DNA of 64,000 bases from CAWIVJ01 sp963839525 (GTDB lineage Bacteria; Cyanobacteriota; Vampirovibrionia; Gastranaerophilales; Gastranaerophilaceae): positions 393,836-457,835 of the forward strand of contig CAWIVJ010000007.1 of assembly GCA_963839525.1 (NCBI GenBank). Reading direction: 5' to 3'. Numbering within the stretch: position 1 is the first letter of the stretch; each line of letters begins with the position of its first letter. The translations under genes were made by a program, and so were the position numbers. Under the pieces are notes generated by a model that saw only the letters and a list, made by a program, of their open reading frames with translations, searched no databases and was not told where the DNA came from. Shown here one piece after another: positions 17,985-27,618 of the stretch.

Positions 17985-18077
17985 CCTTCTTTTTACGTAA
18001 GAAAGAAATTAAATCTTTCCTAAAGGTTTAAGTCCTTTTAAATTAACAAAAGATTCTTTTTAACAATTTGTAAAATC

Positions 18078-18089
18078 CTACAATTGTAG
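18078..18089 (-). terminator. Weak palindromic terminator candidate after murE
   Basis: Perfect 12-base palindrome CTACAATTGTAG flanked by AAAAT and ATTTT, 8 bases after the murE stop. The T-run is short, so termination is uncertain. Confidence 0.3.
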
Positions 18090-18096
18090 TATTTTG

Positions 18097-19575
18097 TTAA
18101 ATGCCTAAAAATACTTTTCTTGCTTCTTCTCTATCATCAAAATGGATAGTTTTATCTTTAAGTATCTGGTAATCTTCATGACCTTTACCGGCAATTACAA
18201 TAACATCTTCGTTATTAGAAATTGTTTTTAAAAGCATGATTGCACTGCCTCTATCCGGCTCTACAAAAACTTTTTGTGCGTTTATTGACTTTAAACCTGC
18301 TAAAATATCTGTAATAATTTGTTGAGGATCTTCACTTCTGGGATTATCAGATGTTATTATAATCTTATCCGCAAGTCTTTCAGCAATAGTGCCCATTTTA
18401 GATCTCTTAGTAGCATCTCTGTCTCCTCCGCAGCCAAAAAGACAAATAAGATTTGATTTTTTGGGGGTAATCTCTCTTGCAGCTGTCAAAACATTTTCTA
18501 ACCCGTCAGGTGTATGTGCATAATCTACAATTATAAGGGGCTGTTTAGCAACTATTTCAAATCTGCCGGCAACACCTTTGGTTCTTTCCAGAGATTTAAT
18601 GCACAAATTAAGATTAATACCAAAAGAAAGACCTACGGAAATTGCCGCAAGAACATTATAAATGCTAAACATGCCGTTCATGCTTAGTTTAACTTTTTCG
18701 GAGCCGAATTCACCTGCTTCGCAGGTGAATTCGGCTCCGTTGATTGAAAACTCAATGTCTTTAGCCATGATCTCAGCATCTTTTTCAACCCCATAGGTTA
18801 AAATTTTTACTCCTTTTGGAACTACCTCCAAAAATCTTCCGGCATATTCATCATCCACATTAATTACGGCAAAATCACCTTTTTTTAAATTTTTAAAAAG
18901 AATTGCTTTAGATTCAAAATAATTATCCATTGTAACGTGATAATCAAGATGATCCTGGGTTAAGTTTGTTAAAACTGCTCCTTTAAAAATACATCCTCCC
19001 ACTCTGTTCTGTTCAAGAGCATGCGAGCTTACTTCCATAACGACATTTTTAATCCCTTCTTGTAGTATTCTACTCAAAAGAGACTGAAGCTCGGGAGCTT
19101 GAGGTGTCGTATGTTTTGCTTCTTTATATTCCCCGCTTGATTCTAATTTATACCCTAATGTACCAATCAATGCACATTTGCCGTCTGATTTTTCATTTTT
19201 TGTCTCCAAAATTTTTTGTATAAGGTGAGTAACCGTTGTTTTTCCATTCGTTCCTGTAACACCAATCAAGTTAAGTGATTTTGAAGGTGAACCATAAAAT
19301 TTATCTGCAATATCAGCAATTTGATGTCTTGTTGATTTAACAACCACTTGCGGAAGATGCGTATCTAGCTTTTTTTCAACAAAAAAAGCCCTCACACCTT
19401 TTTCAACAGCAGTTTTAAAATAATCATGCCCGTCAAAATGTTCTCCTACAAGGCAAACAAAAATATCACCTGACTTTGTTGTTTTTGAATTATAAGAAAT
19501 ACCTGTTATTTCAACGTCTTCAAAATTTATAAGTTCTTCATATTGCAAATTCTCTATAAGTTTTTCTAACTGCAT
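18097..19575 (-). CDS. murE: UDP-MurNAc-tripeptide synthetase MurE (meso-DAP type)
   Basis: MurE adds the third residue to UDP-MurNAc-L-Ala-D-Glu in the cytoplasm. It has 492 residues: an N-terminal UDP-binding domain, the ATP P-loop GVTGTNGKTTVTHL near residue 110, a central Mur ligase domain, and the C-terminal motif SDNPRSEDP. The DNPR motif is the hallmark of meso-diaminopimelate selection, so the wall is DAP-type, as in Gram-negatives and Cyanobacteria. It follows the transpeptidase gene on the same strand, the order of dcw clusters. A short palindrome CTACAATTGTAG (18078-18089) flanked by A/T runs follows the stop. Confidence 0.96.
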   Translation of the reverse strand: MQLEKLIENLQYEELINFEDVEITGISYNSKTTKSGDIFVCLVGEHFDGHDYFKTAVEKGVRAFFVEKKLDTHLPQVVVKSTRHQIADIADKFYGSPSKSLNLIGVTGTNGKTTVTHLIQKILETKNEKSDGKCALIGTLGYKLESSGEYKEAKHTTPQAPELQSLLSRILQEGIKNVVMEVSSHALEQNRVGGCIFKGAVLTNLTQDHLDYHVTMDNYFESKAILFKNLKKGDFAVINVDDEYAGRFLEVVPKGVKILTYGVEKDAEIMAKDIEFSINGAEFTCEAGEFGSEKVKLSMNGMFSIYNVLAAISVGLSFGINLNLCIKSLERTKGVAGRFEIVAKQPLIIVDYAHTPDGLENVLTAAREITPKKSNLICLFGCGGDRDATKRSKMGTIAERLADKIIITSDNPRSEDPQQIITDILAGLKSINAQKVFVEPDRGSAIMLLKTISNNEDVIVIAGKGHEDYQILKDKTIHFDDREEARKVFLGI

Positions 19576-19720
19576 TTTTACCTCACATTAGTGCATGTAA
19601 AACTTTACATTAATTATTTCATAACTTTTATTATAGCAATAACAAATTTAGTTTCCAATACTACAGATTATTTTTAATTTACAAATTTTTTATCTAATTA
19701 ATGATTAATCAAAAAAAATA

Positions 19721-21418
19721 TCACTTATCCGGCTTAAGGTTCATGATTCTTGAAACTTGGGTTGCAATTTCTCTAAATACGGGAGCCGCAACAGTACTAC
19801 CCCAAACATCTCCGCCTGAAGCAGAATCTACCAAAACATATATTAAAACTTTCGGGTTTGATGCCGGCAAATAACCAACAACAGAAGTATAAAGTTTATC
19901 AGAGTAACCTGCAGCATTTTCTTTGGGCTTTTTTGATGTTCCTGTCTTTGCTGCAACGTTATATTTATCTAATTTTACAGGTGCTTTTGACTTATTAACA
20001 CTTTCCGTTAAAATTTTTGTTATATTATGAGCTGTTTCCGGTGTCATAACCTGAGTCGCAAATATTTTTGAACTGGCTTCTTCAGGCGGATATTTAATAA
20101 TATGCGGTGTAATCCTAACTCCATTGTTTGCAAGTGCTGAAACAGCAGAAGCCATTTGTATAGCAGTTACAGAAGCTCCATACCCGTACCCCATTGCTGC
20201 ATGGGTTGAAGCATCCCATTTTTTCCAATTAGGTAAAATACCTACTGATTCACCAGGTAAATCAATTCCGGTTTTTGAACCTATTCCAAATTTTTTCAGC
20301 ATATAGTAAAATTCTTGCGAAGTCATTGTCTGCGCTACTTTTATTGAACCGACATTACTTGAATGTTCGAATAAGTACACAAGATTTATCCACCCGGGAG
20401 AAGGGTGTTTGGAATAGTCATAGTTTTTTATGTCCCACCAGCCAACTTTAATTTTACCGGTATCTAAAATTTTACTATAAGGATTAATTTTTCCAAGCGC
20501 CATAGCTGAAGAAACTGTTATGGTTTTGAAAGTAGAACCCGGAGGTAAAACATCTGTTAGAGTCCAGTTCTTAATTTGCATCTGCGAAGCATTTCTATAT
20601 TTGTTGGGATCATAATAAGGATAAACTGCATAAGCTAATATTTCACCATTTTTAGGATCCATTACAATAACAGTTCCTCTAAGTGCTTGCCTCTTTAATA
20701 CCATTTTATATAATTCTTTTTCACATATATGCTGAATGGCTGTATCTATTGTCAAAGTCAAACTTTTTCCCTTTAACGGTGAAGTCGTCGCAACAGGATC
20801 TGTAGAAAAACTGTAAATAATTTTTCCATCAGGGGTTCTTTCAGTTTGAACATTTTTTTCAACATGCTCCAACTGCTCTTTTGCCGTAAGCTCGACTCCT
20901 GCAGCTATATCCGCATCAAAGTTATAATATCCTAAAACATGCGAAGCCATTACACCTTGAGGATAAATTCTTGTATTTTTTTTACCCAAACTAATCTCTC
21001 TGAGCCCTAATTTTTTAATTCCCTGTGCGCTTGTTCTATCCAAGTTCTTCTTCAAGGTTATCACTCTACTTTTTTTCGAAAGTTTTTGAACTAAATTAAC
21101 TGTCGATATTTTTAAATAAGGAGCCAGCATTCTCGCCAATTCTTCGGGAGAATGGTCATAATCGGTAGGATGCGCATACACGTCATAAGAAATTTTGTCC
21201 GATGCAAGTTTTATACCGTTTCTGTCAAAAATATCCCCCCGCATAATAAAATTTCTTGAACTTCTCTGCCTTTTGGCTCTTAAGCGGTAATTTTTTATAT
21301 CTATGACTTGAATTAGAAATAAATACACAATTAAAGCTATCGCAAAAAGACCAAAAGCAACATGCCAACAACCTAACCGCTTATCAAAAGTTTTAAACCT
21401 TTTTGCCTTATCTTCCAA
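19721..21418 (-). CDS. ftsI: Penicillin-binding protein 2 / FtsI-type transpeptidase
   Basis: Class B PBP cross-linking peptidoglycan at division. About 566 residues: short cytoplasmic tail, one TM helix (HVAFGLFAIALIVYLFLI), dimerisation domain with RGDIFDRNGIKLA, and transpeptidase domain with active-site SxxK in PPGSTFKTI, SxN in EHSSNVGSI and KTG in AAKTGTSKK. Start: TTG 21418 is chosen because AAGGAG lies 8 bases upstream; the frame extends to another TTG at 21478, which has no ribosome site. No PASTA domain is present. Adjacency to murE suggests FtsI rather than the elongation PBP. Confidence 0.93.
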   Translation of the reverse strand: MEDKAKRFKTFDKRLGCWHVAFGLFAIALIVYLFLIQVIDIKNYRLRAKRQRSSRNFIMRGDIFDRNGIKLASDKISYDVYAHPTDYDHSPEELARMLAPYLKISTVNLVQKLSKKSRVITLKKNLDRTSAQGIKKLGLREISLGKKNTRIYPQGVMASHVLGYYNFDADIAAGVELTAKEQLEHVEKNVQTERTPDGKIIYSFSTDPVATTSPLKGKSLTLTIDTAIQHICEKELYKMVLKRQALRGTVIVMDPKNGEILAYAVYPYYDPNKYRNASQMQIKNWTLTDVLPPGSTFKTITVSSAMALGKINPYSKILDTGKIKVGWWDIKNYDYSKHPSPGWINLVYLFEHSSNVGSIKVAQTMTSQEFYYMLKKFGIGSKTGIDLPGESVGILPNWKKWDASTHAAMGYGYGASVTAIQMASAVSALANNGVRITPHIIKYPPEEASSKIFATQVMTPETAHNITKILTESVNKSKAPVKLDKYNVAAKTGTSKKPKENAAGYSDKLYTSVVGYLPASNPKVLIYVLVDSASGGDVWGSTVAAPVFREIATQVSRIMNLKPDK

Positions 21419-21514
21419 TTCCTCATCTCCTTCAAATAATAATTTTATCACAAGAAAACAAATCAGGTTAAAATCCAAAAAAATAACCCGATTTGTCTAT
21501 TTATTACTGCAAGA

Positions 21515-21949
21515 TTATCCGAAAATATTTTTAATATCCATTCCTTCTATTAATTCTTCGACTTCTTCATTACTTAAATGTTTGCTTACCTTTGGACTTT
21601 CTGCAGAGTCAAAAATCCTTTTAAATAATTTTTTTGCATCTTCTTTCGCTTTCGCTGCTTCTTTAGATGGTTTTTCACTCTTTATTGTGTCTATTATATT
21701 CTTAACCGCCTTCCTCAAGTCTTCAATTTCTTTAGAACTTCCAAAAACATCCCATTGTATGAATCTTCTTGTTTTCATTAATTCATCTAACTTTTCCAAC
21801 GGGAGAATTGAGTTCATAACCGCAAAATCTATTAAGCTGCGTTCTGTCATTAATTCAGTATAATAACCTAATGGACCTGTAAATACTTTGCCTGCACCAA
21901 AATTAGTTTTTTGCTTGTAATTGTTTGCATTAATGCTTTCTATTTTCAT
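21515..21949 (-). CDS. Hypothetical protein with the shared N-terminal signature
   Basis: 144 residues, not recognised. ATG 21949 has AAGGAG about 9 bases upstream. The N-terminus MKIESINANNYKQKTNFGAG fits the M-K-I ... N-F-G pattern shared with other hypotheticals here. The remainder is alpha-helical and highly charged (ELMTERSL, KSEKPSKEAAKAKEDAKKL) and ends in an acidic helix NEEVEELIEGMDIKNIFG. No membrane segment, signal peptide or Cys pair. It lies between rph and the PBP gene on the same strand, but the gaps of about 97-104 bases suggest its own promoter. Confidence 0.65.
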   Translation of the reverse strand: MKIESINANNYKQKTNFGAGKVFTGPLGYYTELMTERSLIDFAVMNSILPLEKLDELMKTRRFIQWDVFGSSKEIEDLRKAVKNIIDTIKSEKPSKEAAKAKEDAKKLFKRIFDSAESPKVSKHLSNEEVEELIEGMDIKNIFG

Positions 21950-22053
21950 CTTTAATACTCCTTGCTTTTTTAAATAAGTAAAAATCTATTATCATTAAAT
22001 ATAAAAACTCTAAAAATATCTTTTGCCATATTTTTTTTTAGAATTAATAAAAA

Positions 22054-22746
22054 TTAATATTTTTTTATCACTTCAAGTATTCCCTTTTCAGCTATTTTAA
22101 AAATTTCCAGCATTTGGTCTTGCGAAAACGGGTCGCCTTCTGCCGTTGTTTGAAATTCTATTATTTTTCCGCTTTTTGTCAAAACAATATTAGCATCAGC
22201 CTGTGCAGAACAATCTTCTTCATAGTTCAAATCAAGACGGACTTCACCGTCGACAATACCGGCAGAAATTGCTGCAATAGGCTCAATTATAGGACTTTCT
22301 TTTAATTTTCCGTCTTTTATTAATTTTTCAACAGCATTTTTTAAAGCTAAAAAACCTCCACAGATACTTGCTGTTCTGGTTCCTCCGTCAGCCTGAATTA
22401 CATCGGCATCAATTATAATCGTCATATCCGGCATTTTTGTCATATCAACACAAGCACGCAAACTTCTTCCGATAAGCCGCTGAATTTCCTGTGTCCGTCC
22501 GGAAATACTTGTTCTTTCACGTTTACATCTTGTATTAGTTGAAGATGGCAAAAGCGAATATTCAGCAGTAACCCATCCTTGCGCTGAATCCCTGTCCATC
22601 CACTTAGGTTTTGAAAAATCAACCGATGCCGTAGTTATAACTTTTGTGTCTCCAAACTCAACTAAAACAGACCCCAAAGCATTTTTGGTAAAATCCTTTG
22701 TAAACTTAATATCTCTTAATTCGTTATTTTCTCTGTTTTTTCTCAT
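22054..22746 (-). CDS. rph: Ribonuclease PH
   Basis: RNase PH is a phosphorolytic 3'-to-5' exoribonuclease that trims tRNA 3' ends. Length is normal at 230 residues. Visible motifs are GDTKVITTASV near residue 33, the RNA-binding region with ISGRTQEIQRLIGRSLR, DADVIQADGGTRTASI with phosphate-site residues, and EFQTTAEGDPF. ATG 22746 has AAGGAG 5 bases upstream. The catalytic residues expected for the family appear intact, unlike the well-known truncated E. coli K-12 allele. Confidence 0.96.
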   Translation of the reverse strand: MRKNRENNELRDIKFTKDFTKNALGSVLVEFGDTKVITTASVDFSKPKWMDRDSAQGWVTAEYSLLPSSTNTRCKRERTSISGRTQEIQRLIGRSLRACVDMTKMPDMTIIIDADVIQADGGTRTASICGGFLALKNAVEKLIKDGKLKESPIIEPIAAISAGIVDGEVRLDLNYEEDCSAQADANIVLTKSGKIIEFQTTAEGDPFSQDQMLEIFKIAEKGILEVIKKY

Positions 22747-22811
22747 TTTTTCTCCTTGATACTCTTCTTATTGCCATTTATCTTAAAATCTTACTAAATA
22801 AACTTTAATAT

Positions 22812-23027
22812 CTAATTATAATCCCAAATGTAAATTTGTCCACAATACCTGCATACAGCATGGTCGTTCATAAATGCCAAATCAGGAACAAAAGTATAAC
22901 CGTCAACCGTTATTTCGATTTCATTTCTCTTATTATACTTTTGAGCAAACTCTTTATCACCTTTGTATTCAGGCGAAAACATCAGTTCAAATTTATCTAT
23001 TGATTTGCAATTTTTACAACGAAACAC
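22812..23027 (-). CDS. Small zinc-ribbon protein
   Basis: 71 residues starting with GTG 23027 (AAGGA upstream). It has two CxxC knuckles, FRCKNCKS near the start and VCRYCGQIY near the end, separated by about 50 residues. That spacing suggests a single zinc ribbon. The intervening part is mainly beta-strand-like. No family was recognised; such small ribbons often act in RNA or protein binding. It lies between the membrane protein gene and rph on the same strand. Confidence 0.65.
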   Translation of the reverse strand: MFRCKNCKSIDKFELMFSPEYKGDKEFAQKYNKRNEIEITVDGYTFVPDLAFMNDHAVCRYCGQIYIWDYN

Positions 23028-23063
23028 TTTATATCCTTGCTTGATTGTTCTTTAAAGTAAGGG

Positions 23064-23996
23064 TTAACCTTTTCCTTCAGCCCTATCCAAAATTTTCTTA
23101 TCTAATTTAATATCACCTTTATTCAGATTCTTATACCACAGTGCCCAGCAAATACTTCTTAAAGGCAAAGTTAAACATATCACAATATAACCAAGTGAAA
23201 TTTCCACAACTGTTCTGGCAATAAACAGGGATGTTACTTGGTATGCCGTTGGAGTTTGCAAAAGCATTTTATTTATTTCATTAATAGGCAGCTGATTTAT
23301 CCAAATATCAACCGGAATAACTAAAAAAGCTGTAATATTTATGATTTTGAATAAAAATTGAATCAAATCAGGCAAAATCCAGTAAGTTAATGCACCTAAA
23401 AGAGCCATTAGCCCTAAAGTTCTGGTAAATCTTCCCTTAATAAGGGAAACGCTTTTTTGAAAACATTCCAAGACTGATTTATCAGGTTCAAATGTAAATA
23501 CCTGAAAAATTAAAACAAAATAAACGAACATGATTCCTGCAATTACCCAAAATAAAGGAAAAGAACCAATAATAATAAAAAGTGCCAATAAAAACCAAAG
23601 ACCGACAAATTTCGCTGTCCTTCTTGTAACCACTTCGGTATGAGCCGGAAAATCGTAAACTTTTCCTGATTTAAGCATATTATCAACCATAGAATTCACA
23701 GCACCGTAAGCAACAAGGTACTCCCAAAAAGCTTTAGCAAAAATAAAAAGCCCTGGAAGTGTTATTACGAATAAAATTAAAAAAATCATGGAAAAATTAT
23801 CAAAAATACCTCCCTTAACTATCCATTTTGGTAAGTTTACAGTGTAGAAATAAGATGCAATTAAAGTTAAAGTTATTCCGAAAATCTGACCGAAAACAGG
23901 AAAAGCCATATATCTAAAAAAACTTCCAGAATTTTTAAAATATAAGTTCAGACCCTCTACAAAAATACTCCAAACGCTATCTTTAATTTTTGCCAT
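23064..23996 (-). CDS. Integral membrane protein, about six TM helices
   Basis: About 310 residues, not recognised. Hydrophobic segments include FPVFGQIFGITLTLIASYFY, MIFLILFVITLPGLFIFAKA, LWFLLALFIIIGSFPLFWVI with AGIMFVYFVLIFQVFTF, LGLMALLGALTYWILPDL and a C-terminal TVVEISLGYIVICL. This resembles general YciC-like/DUF975-like polytopic proteins without clear motifs. Start: ATG 23996 is preferred over ATG 24011 because GGAG sits 9 bases upstream of 23996. The C-terminus is cytoplasmic and basic. Function unknown. Confidence 0.7.
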   Translation of the reverse strand: MAKIKDSVWSIFVEGLNLYFKNSGSFFRYMAFPVFGQIFGITLTLIASYFYTVNLPKWIVKGGIFDNFSMIFLILFVITLPGLFIFAKAFWEYLVAYGAVNSMVDNMLKSGKVYDFPAHTEVVTRRTAKFVGLWFLLALFIIIGSFPLFWVIAGIMFVYFVLIFQVFTFEPDKSVLECFQKSVSLIKGRFTRTLGLMALLGALTYWILPDLIQFLFKIINITAFLVIPVDIWINQLPINEINKMLLQTPTAYQVTSLFIARTVVEISLGYIVICLTLPLRSICWALWYKNLNKGDIKLDKKILDRAEGKG

Positions 23997-24115
23997 ATTA
24001 TTATTCTCCATAAAACCTAAACATACCTAAAGTTAAGGAAGAGAGCTTTTGTGTTTTACCTTCCCGTTATGTTTATAATATACTTATTATAATATAAAAA
24101 CCTGAAGGATGAAGA

Positions 24116-24760
24116 GTGAAAAGAAAAAAGCAAAATTATCAGGAAATAATAAAGTCTCTTACAAGAGAAGATTATGAAAAAGACGTTGATTTGCATATCC
24201 ATTCAAATTTTTCCGATGGTAAAGTAAGTGCAAAAGAACTCGTTGAACAAGCAAAATCTAAAGGCTTAAAATATATTGCAATTTCTGACCACAATACACT
24301 TAATGCGTATTTACAAACAGACATTTTAAAAGAAGGTATTATAATTCCGGCTATAGAATTTGATTGCTGGTACGGATATGTTTTTTTACACATGTTAGGT
24401 TATGGAATAGATGTAAATAATAAAGAATTGCAATCTTTGTGCGCAAAAACAAAGCGGGGTACAGAAGCTGATTGGGTTAGAATTTTTTCTCTGAAAAAAA
24501 CTAAAAAAATTATAGATGCTATTCATAACGCAGGAGGAATAGCTGTTTTGGCACATCCAGCATGCTGTTTTACATTAAACCTTGACCGATTTGTTAAAAG
24601 CCTTGTGAAATTAGGCTTAGATGGAATAGAAGTTTATTATCCGTATAACAGACACCGCAAAATTATGAAATTTCATAAAGTAAAAACTGTAGAAGAATTG
24701 GCCGAAAAATATAATTTAGTAAAAACAGGCGGCACAGATGAACATGGTAATTTAATTTAA
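24116..24760 (+). CDS. PHP-domain metal-dependent phosphoesterase
   Basis: 214 residues with GTG start (AAGGA upstream). PHP motifs run in order: DLHIHSNFSDGK (motif I, metal ligands His-x-His), AISDHNTL (motif II), IIPAIEFDCW (motif III), AVLAHPACC (motif IV), and a C-terminal GGTDEHG (motif V). It is shorter than the YciV/RNase AM-like proteins (about 280 residues). The family hydrolyses phosphoesters such as 3',5'-bisphosphonucleotides or RNA 5' ends; the substrate here is undecided. Confidence 0.85.
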   Translation: MKRKKQNYQEIIKSLTREDYEKDVDLHIHSNFSDGKVSAKELVEQAKSKGLKYIAISDHNTLNAYLQTDILKEGIIIPAIEFDCWYGYVFLHMLGYGIDVNNKELQSLCAKTKRGTEADWVRIFSLKKTKKIIDAIHNAGGIAVLAHPACCFTLNLDRFVKSLVKLGLDGIEVYYPYNRHRKIMKFHKVKTVEELAEKYNLVKTGGTDEHGNLI

Positions 24761-24884
24761 GAAAATTTTCAACTTAAAACCAATATATACTTAATTAAAT
24801 TAATGTAAAAAAAATATCAAAAATAACGAATTATAAATTATTTTGTGTTAAAATTAACAAGTAAAAACAAGAAAAAAGGCAAAA

Positions 24885-26330
24885 ATGGAAATAAAAACCA
24901 GAGAGAAATATGAAGTTGTAATAGGCTTGGAAGTACATGCTCAATTAAAGACAAAATCAAAAATTTTTGCACCTGACGGAACAGAATTCGGTCAAGAACA
25001 AAACTCACAAATAAGCCCTATAACTTTAGGGATGCCGGGAGTTTTGCCGGTGCTTAATAAAAATGTTGTTGAAATGGCAATTTTAACCGGTCTTGCTTTG
25101 AGCTGCAAAATTCCAAACCGTTGTAAATTTGACAGAAAACAATATTTTTACCCTGATTTGCCAAAAGGTTACCAGATTTCTCAATATGATGAACCTATTT
25201 GTACCAATGGTTACCTTGATATAAAAGGCAAAAGAATAGGAATTACACGGGCACACCTTGAAGAGGATGCCGGGAAACTTGTACATGCAGGAGCTGACGG
25301 ACTTGCAGGTTCAAATTATTCTTTAGTTGATTTGAATCGTGCGGGAACTCCGCTTTTAGAAATAGTTTCCGAACCGGATATGCGCTCAAGTGATGAAGCA
25401 AAAGCTTATGTTGAGGAATTAAGGAATATACTAAGGTACATAAATGTTTGTGACGGAAATTTAGAAGAAGGCTCTATGCGCTGTGACGCAAATATTTCTA
25501 TAATGCCCAAAGGCTCAAAAGAATTCGGAACAAGAGCCGAAATTAAAAATGTTAATAGTTTTAGAGCTTTACAAAGGGCAATTGAATACGAAATTGAACG
25601 ACAAATTGAACTAGTTGAAGAAGGAGAAAGAGTTATTCAAGAAACAAGACTCTGGGATGATAATTCAGGAAAAACACATTCAATGAGAGGGAAAGAAGAT
25701 GCTCATGACTACAGATACTTTCCTGAACCGGATTTAATGCCTCTTGAAATTTCTCAAGAATGGATTGACAGAATTAAGTCAAACATCCCTGAACTTCCAA
25801 CAGAAAAACGTGAGCGTTATATGAGCTTAGGACTTAGCGAATACGACGCCGGCATTATAGTTGAACAACCTGAACTGGCTTTGTTCTTCGATGAGACAAT
25901 CAAACTCGGAGCAAACCTAAAAATCAGTGTAAATTTCTTGATGGGTGAAATTGCAGCTCATCTTAAAGAACAAAAAATATCAATAAATGAAACTAAACTA
26001 ACTCCTGAAATATTAGTTGAATTGGTTAACTTAATTGAGAAAGGAACTATTTCAAACAACATAGGAAAACAAATTATTTTTAAAATGTTACAAGAAGGTA
26101 CAAGCGCATCTGAAATTATCGAACAACAAGGCTTAAGTCAAATTTCAGATGAAAATGTATTAAAAGAAATTGTACAAAAGATTATTAGCTCAAATCCTGA
26201 ACAAGTTAACACTTACAAATCCGGTAAAACACAGCTTTTTGGATTCTTTGTCGGACAAGTTATGAAAGAAACAAAAGGCAGGGCAAACCCAAAAACAGTA
26301 AACCAATTACTTAAAGAACTATTAGGTTAA
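24885..26330 (+). CDS. gatB: Aspartyl/glutamyl-tRNA amidotransferase subunit B
   Basis: GatB is the kinase/tRNA-binding subunit of GatCAB, which converts Glu-tRNA(Gln) and Asp-tRNA(Asn) to the amide forms. At 481 residues it is full length. Signature segments are YEVVIGLEVHAQLKT at the start, FDRKQYFYPDLPKGYQISQ, LEEDAGKL, EEGSMRCDANIS and the C-terminal YqeY-like domain ending GRANPKTVNQLLKELL. gatC and gatA are not adjacent. GatCAB in a bacterium usually signals missing GlnRS and/or AsnRS. Confidence 0.97.
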   Translation: MEIKTREKYEVVIGLEVHAQLKTKSKIFAPDGTEFGQEQNSQISPITLGMPGVLPVLNKNVVEMAILTGLALSCKIPNRCKFDRKQYFYPDLPKGYQISQYDEPICTNGYLDIKGKRIGITRAHLEEDAGKLVHAGADGLAGSNYSLVDLNRAGTPLLEIVSEPDMRSSDEAKAYVEELRNILRYINVCDGNLEEGSMRCDANISIMPKGSKEFGTRAEIKNVNSFRALQRAIEYEIERQIELVEEGERVIQETRLWDDNSGKTHSMRGKEDAHDYRYFPEPDLMPLEISQEWIDRIKSNIPELPTEKRERYMSLGLSEYDAGIIVEQPELALFFDETIKLGANLKISVNFLMGEIAAHLKEQKISINETKLTPEILVELVNLIEKGTISNNIGKQIIFKMLQEGTSASEIIEQQGLSQISDENVLKEIVQKIISSNPEQVNTYKSGKTQLFGFFVGQVMKETKGRANPKTVNQLLKELLG

Positions 26331-26478
26331 TTTACAAAACTTAATGTTTGTGTATAAACTTCAAGTTTTTTGGAATAGTACCGATATGGTTAATATGAGT
26401 GAAGTTGATATATTATCAAGCATTAAAAAAATTCAGTTGTACAGTTTCGATTTTTACAATTTTGTGAAAGAGTGTGTT

Positions 26479-27552
26479 ATGACAAATTTACAAATTAAAA
26501 AAGTCGCAAGCAGTATGGAAGCTGAAATACGCCAGCAACCAAAAATTTTAGAACTTATTTTAAAAAATTATATAGCTGATGACGGATATATAATTTTAAA
26601 TACGCCTTTAAATATTGACAAAGTAGTTCTTGTTGCAAGCGGTTCATCTTACCATTGTGCAAGATTTGCAGCGGAAGTTTTTGGAGAAATTGTGGAACTG
26701 GAAGCAAGAGCTATTTATTCAAGTGAATTTTTGCTTAAAAAAGTAGTTCCTCAAGATAAGAACGTATTATATATTTTTATTACACAATCCGGTGAAACAA
26801 CCGATACATTGAGTGCTTTAAACAAAGCTAAAGAGCTTGGTGTAAGGACAATGTGTATTACAAATAAGGAAAATTCAACCGCCTGGAATACTGCCGATTA
26901 TAGAATAAATTGCCATGCAGGTGAAGAAAAAAGCATTGCATCAACAAAAGCTTTGACTGCTCAAATGCTTTGTTTATATCTTTTAGCTTTAAAATATGCT
27001 CAAATCAAAAAACTTGATGTATCAAAACATTTTGAGCAATTAAAAAAATTACCGCAAATTATAGAAGATACACTAGCTTTAGAGAATAAAATAAAACCTT
27101 TTGCAAGATTTTTATCTAAATACAAAAATATAATAATAACAGCTGACGGTGTTTCTTATGCACTGGCAAAAGAAGCTTGTTTGAAGATTAAAGAAACTTC
27201 TTACATAAATGTCATGTCTCATATTTTAGGCGAATTTATGCATGGACACCTTGCTGTTTTGAATAACAAGAAAACCGTGTTAGTCTACGTATCATCCGAA
27301 AATCTCGCATATTCTACTATTAAAAATTTAGAAAAAATTAAAAGAGACTACAATCCTCCAATCTGTGTAATAGGAACTTCCAGCGAAAGGATTAATTCAA
27401 CTTTTAAGATTGATATGGAAGTTGAAGATAATATTTTAAAAATGTTTTCTAACATAATTATAATACAGCTTTTAGCATTAAAAATAGCGGAAAGATTAAA
27501 TAAAAATGTCGATAAACCTAAAGGTCTAAGAAAAATCGTTACCGAAATTTAA
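26479..27552 (+). CDS. Double-SIS sugar isomerase, GlmS isomerase-like without glutaminase domain
   Basis: About 357 residues from ATG 26479. The protein then begins MTNLQIKKVASSMEAEIRQQP, equivalent to the region just after the glutaminase domain in GlmS. Two SIS domains are visible: VVLVASGSSYHCARFAAE, FITQSGETTDTLSA and KSIASTKALTAQM in the first; ADGVSYALAKEACLKIKE with HILGEFMHGHLAVL in the second. It ends KPKGLRKIVTEI, like GlmS tails. The N-terminal Cys glutaminase domain is absent, so it may be an ammonia-using or deaminating sugar-phosphate isomerase (AgaS/FrlB-like) or a regulator. The in-frame extension back to 26344 lacks a convincing ribosome site. Confidence 0.8.
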   Translation: MTNLQIKKVASSMEAEIRQQPKILELILKNYIADDGYIILNTPLNIDKVVLVASGSSYHCARFAAEVFGEIVELEARAIYSSEFLLKKVVPQDKNVLYIFITQSGETTDTLSALNKAKELGVRTMCITNKENSTAWNTADYRINCHAGEEKSIASTKALTAQMLCLYLLALKYAQIKKLDVSKHFEQLKKLPQIIEDTLALENKIKPFARFLSKYKNIIITADGVSYALAKEACLKIKETSYINVMSHILGEFMHGHLAVLNNKKTVLVYVSSENLAYSTIKNLEKIKRDYNPPICVIGTSSERINSTFKIDMEVEDNILKMFSNIIIIQLLALKIAERLNKNVDKPKGLRKIVTEI

Positions 27553-27568
27553 TGATTAAAAATACAAG

Positions 27569-27600
27569 AAAAGAGAGGGTAAAATTTTACCCTCTCTTTT
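27569..27600. terminator. Bidirectional Rho-independent terminator
   Basis: Perfect 32-base palindrome centred at 27584/27585 with AGAGAGGGTAAA / TTTACCCTCTCT stems and A/T runs at both ends. It lies between the SIS gene (+) and dnaK (-), which converge. Confidence 0.93.
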
Positions 27601-27618
27601 TATCTTAAAGTTAATTTA

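Noticed and set aside
26344..26478. N-terminal extension of the SIS protein
   Set aside because: 45 extra residues have no homology to GlmS and no ribosome site; ATG 26479 matches the family start.
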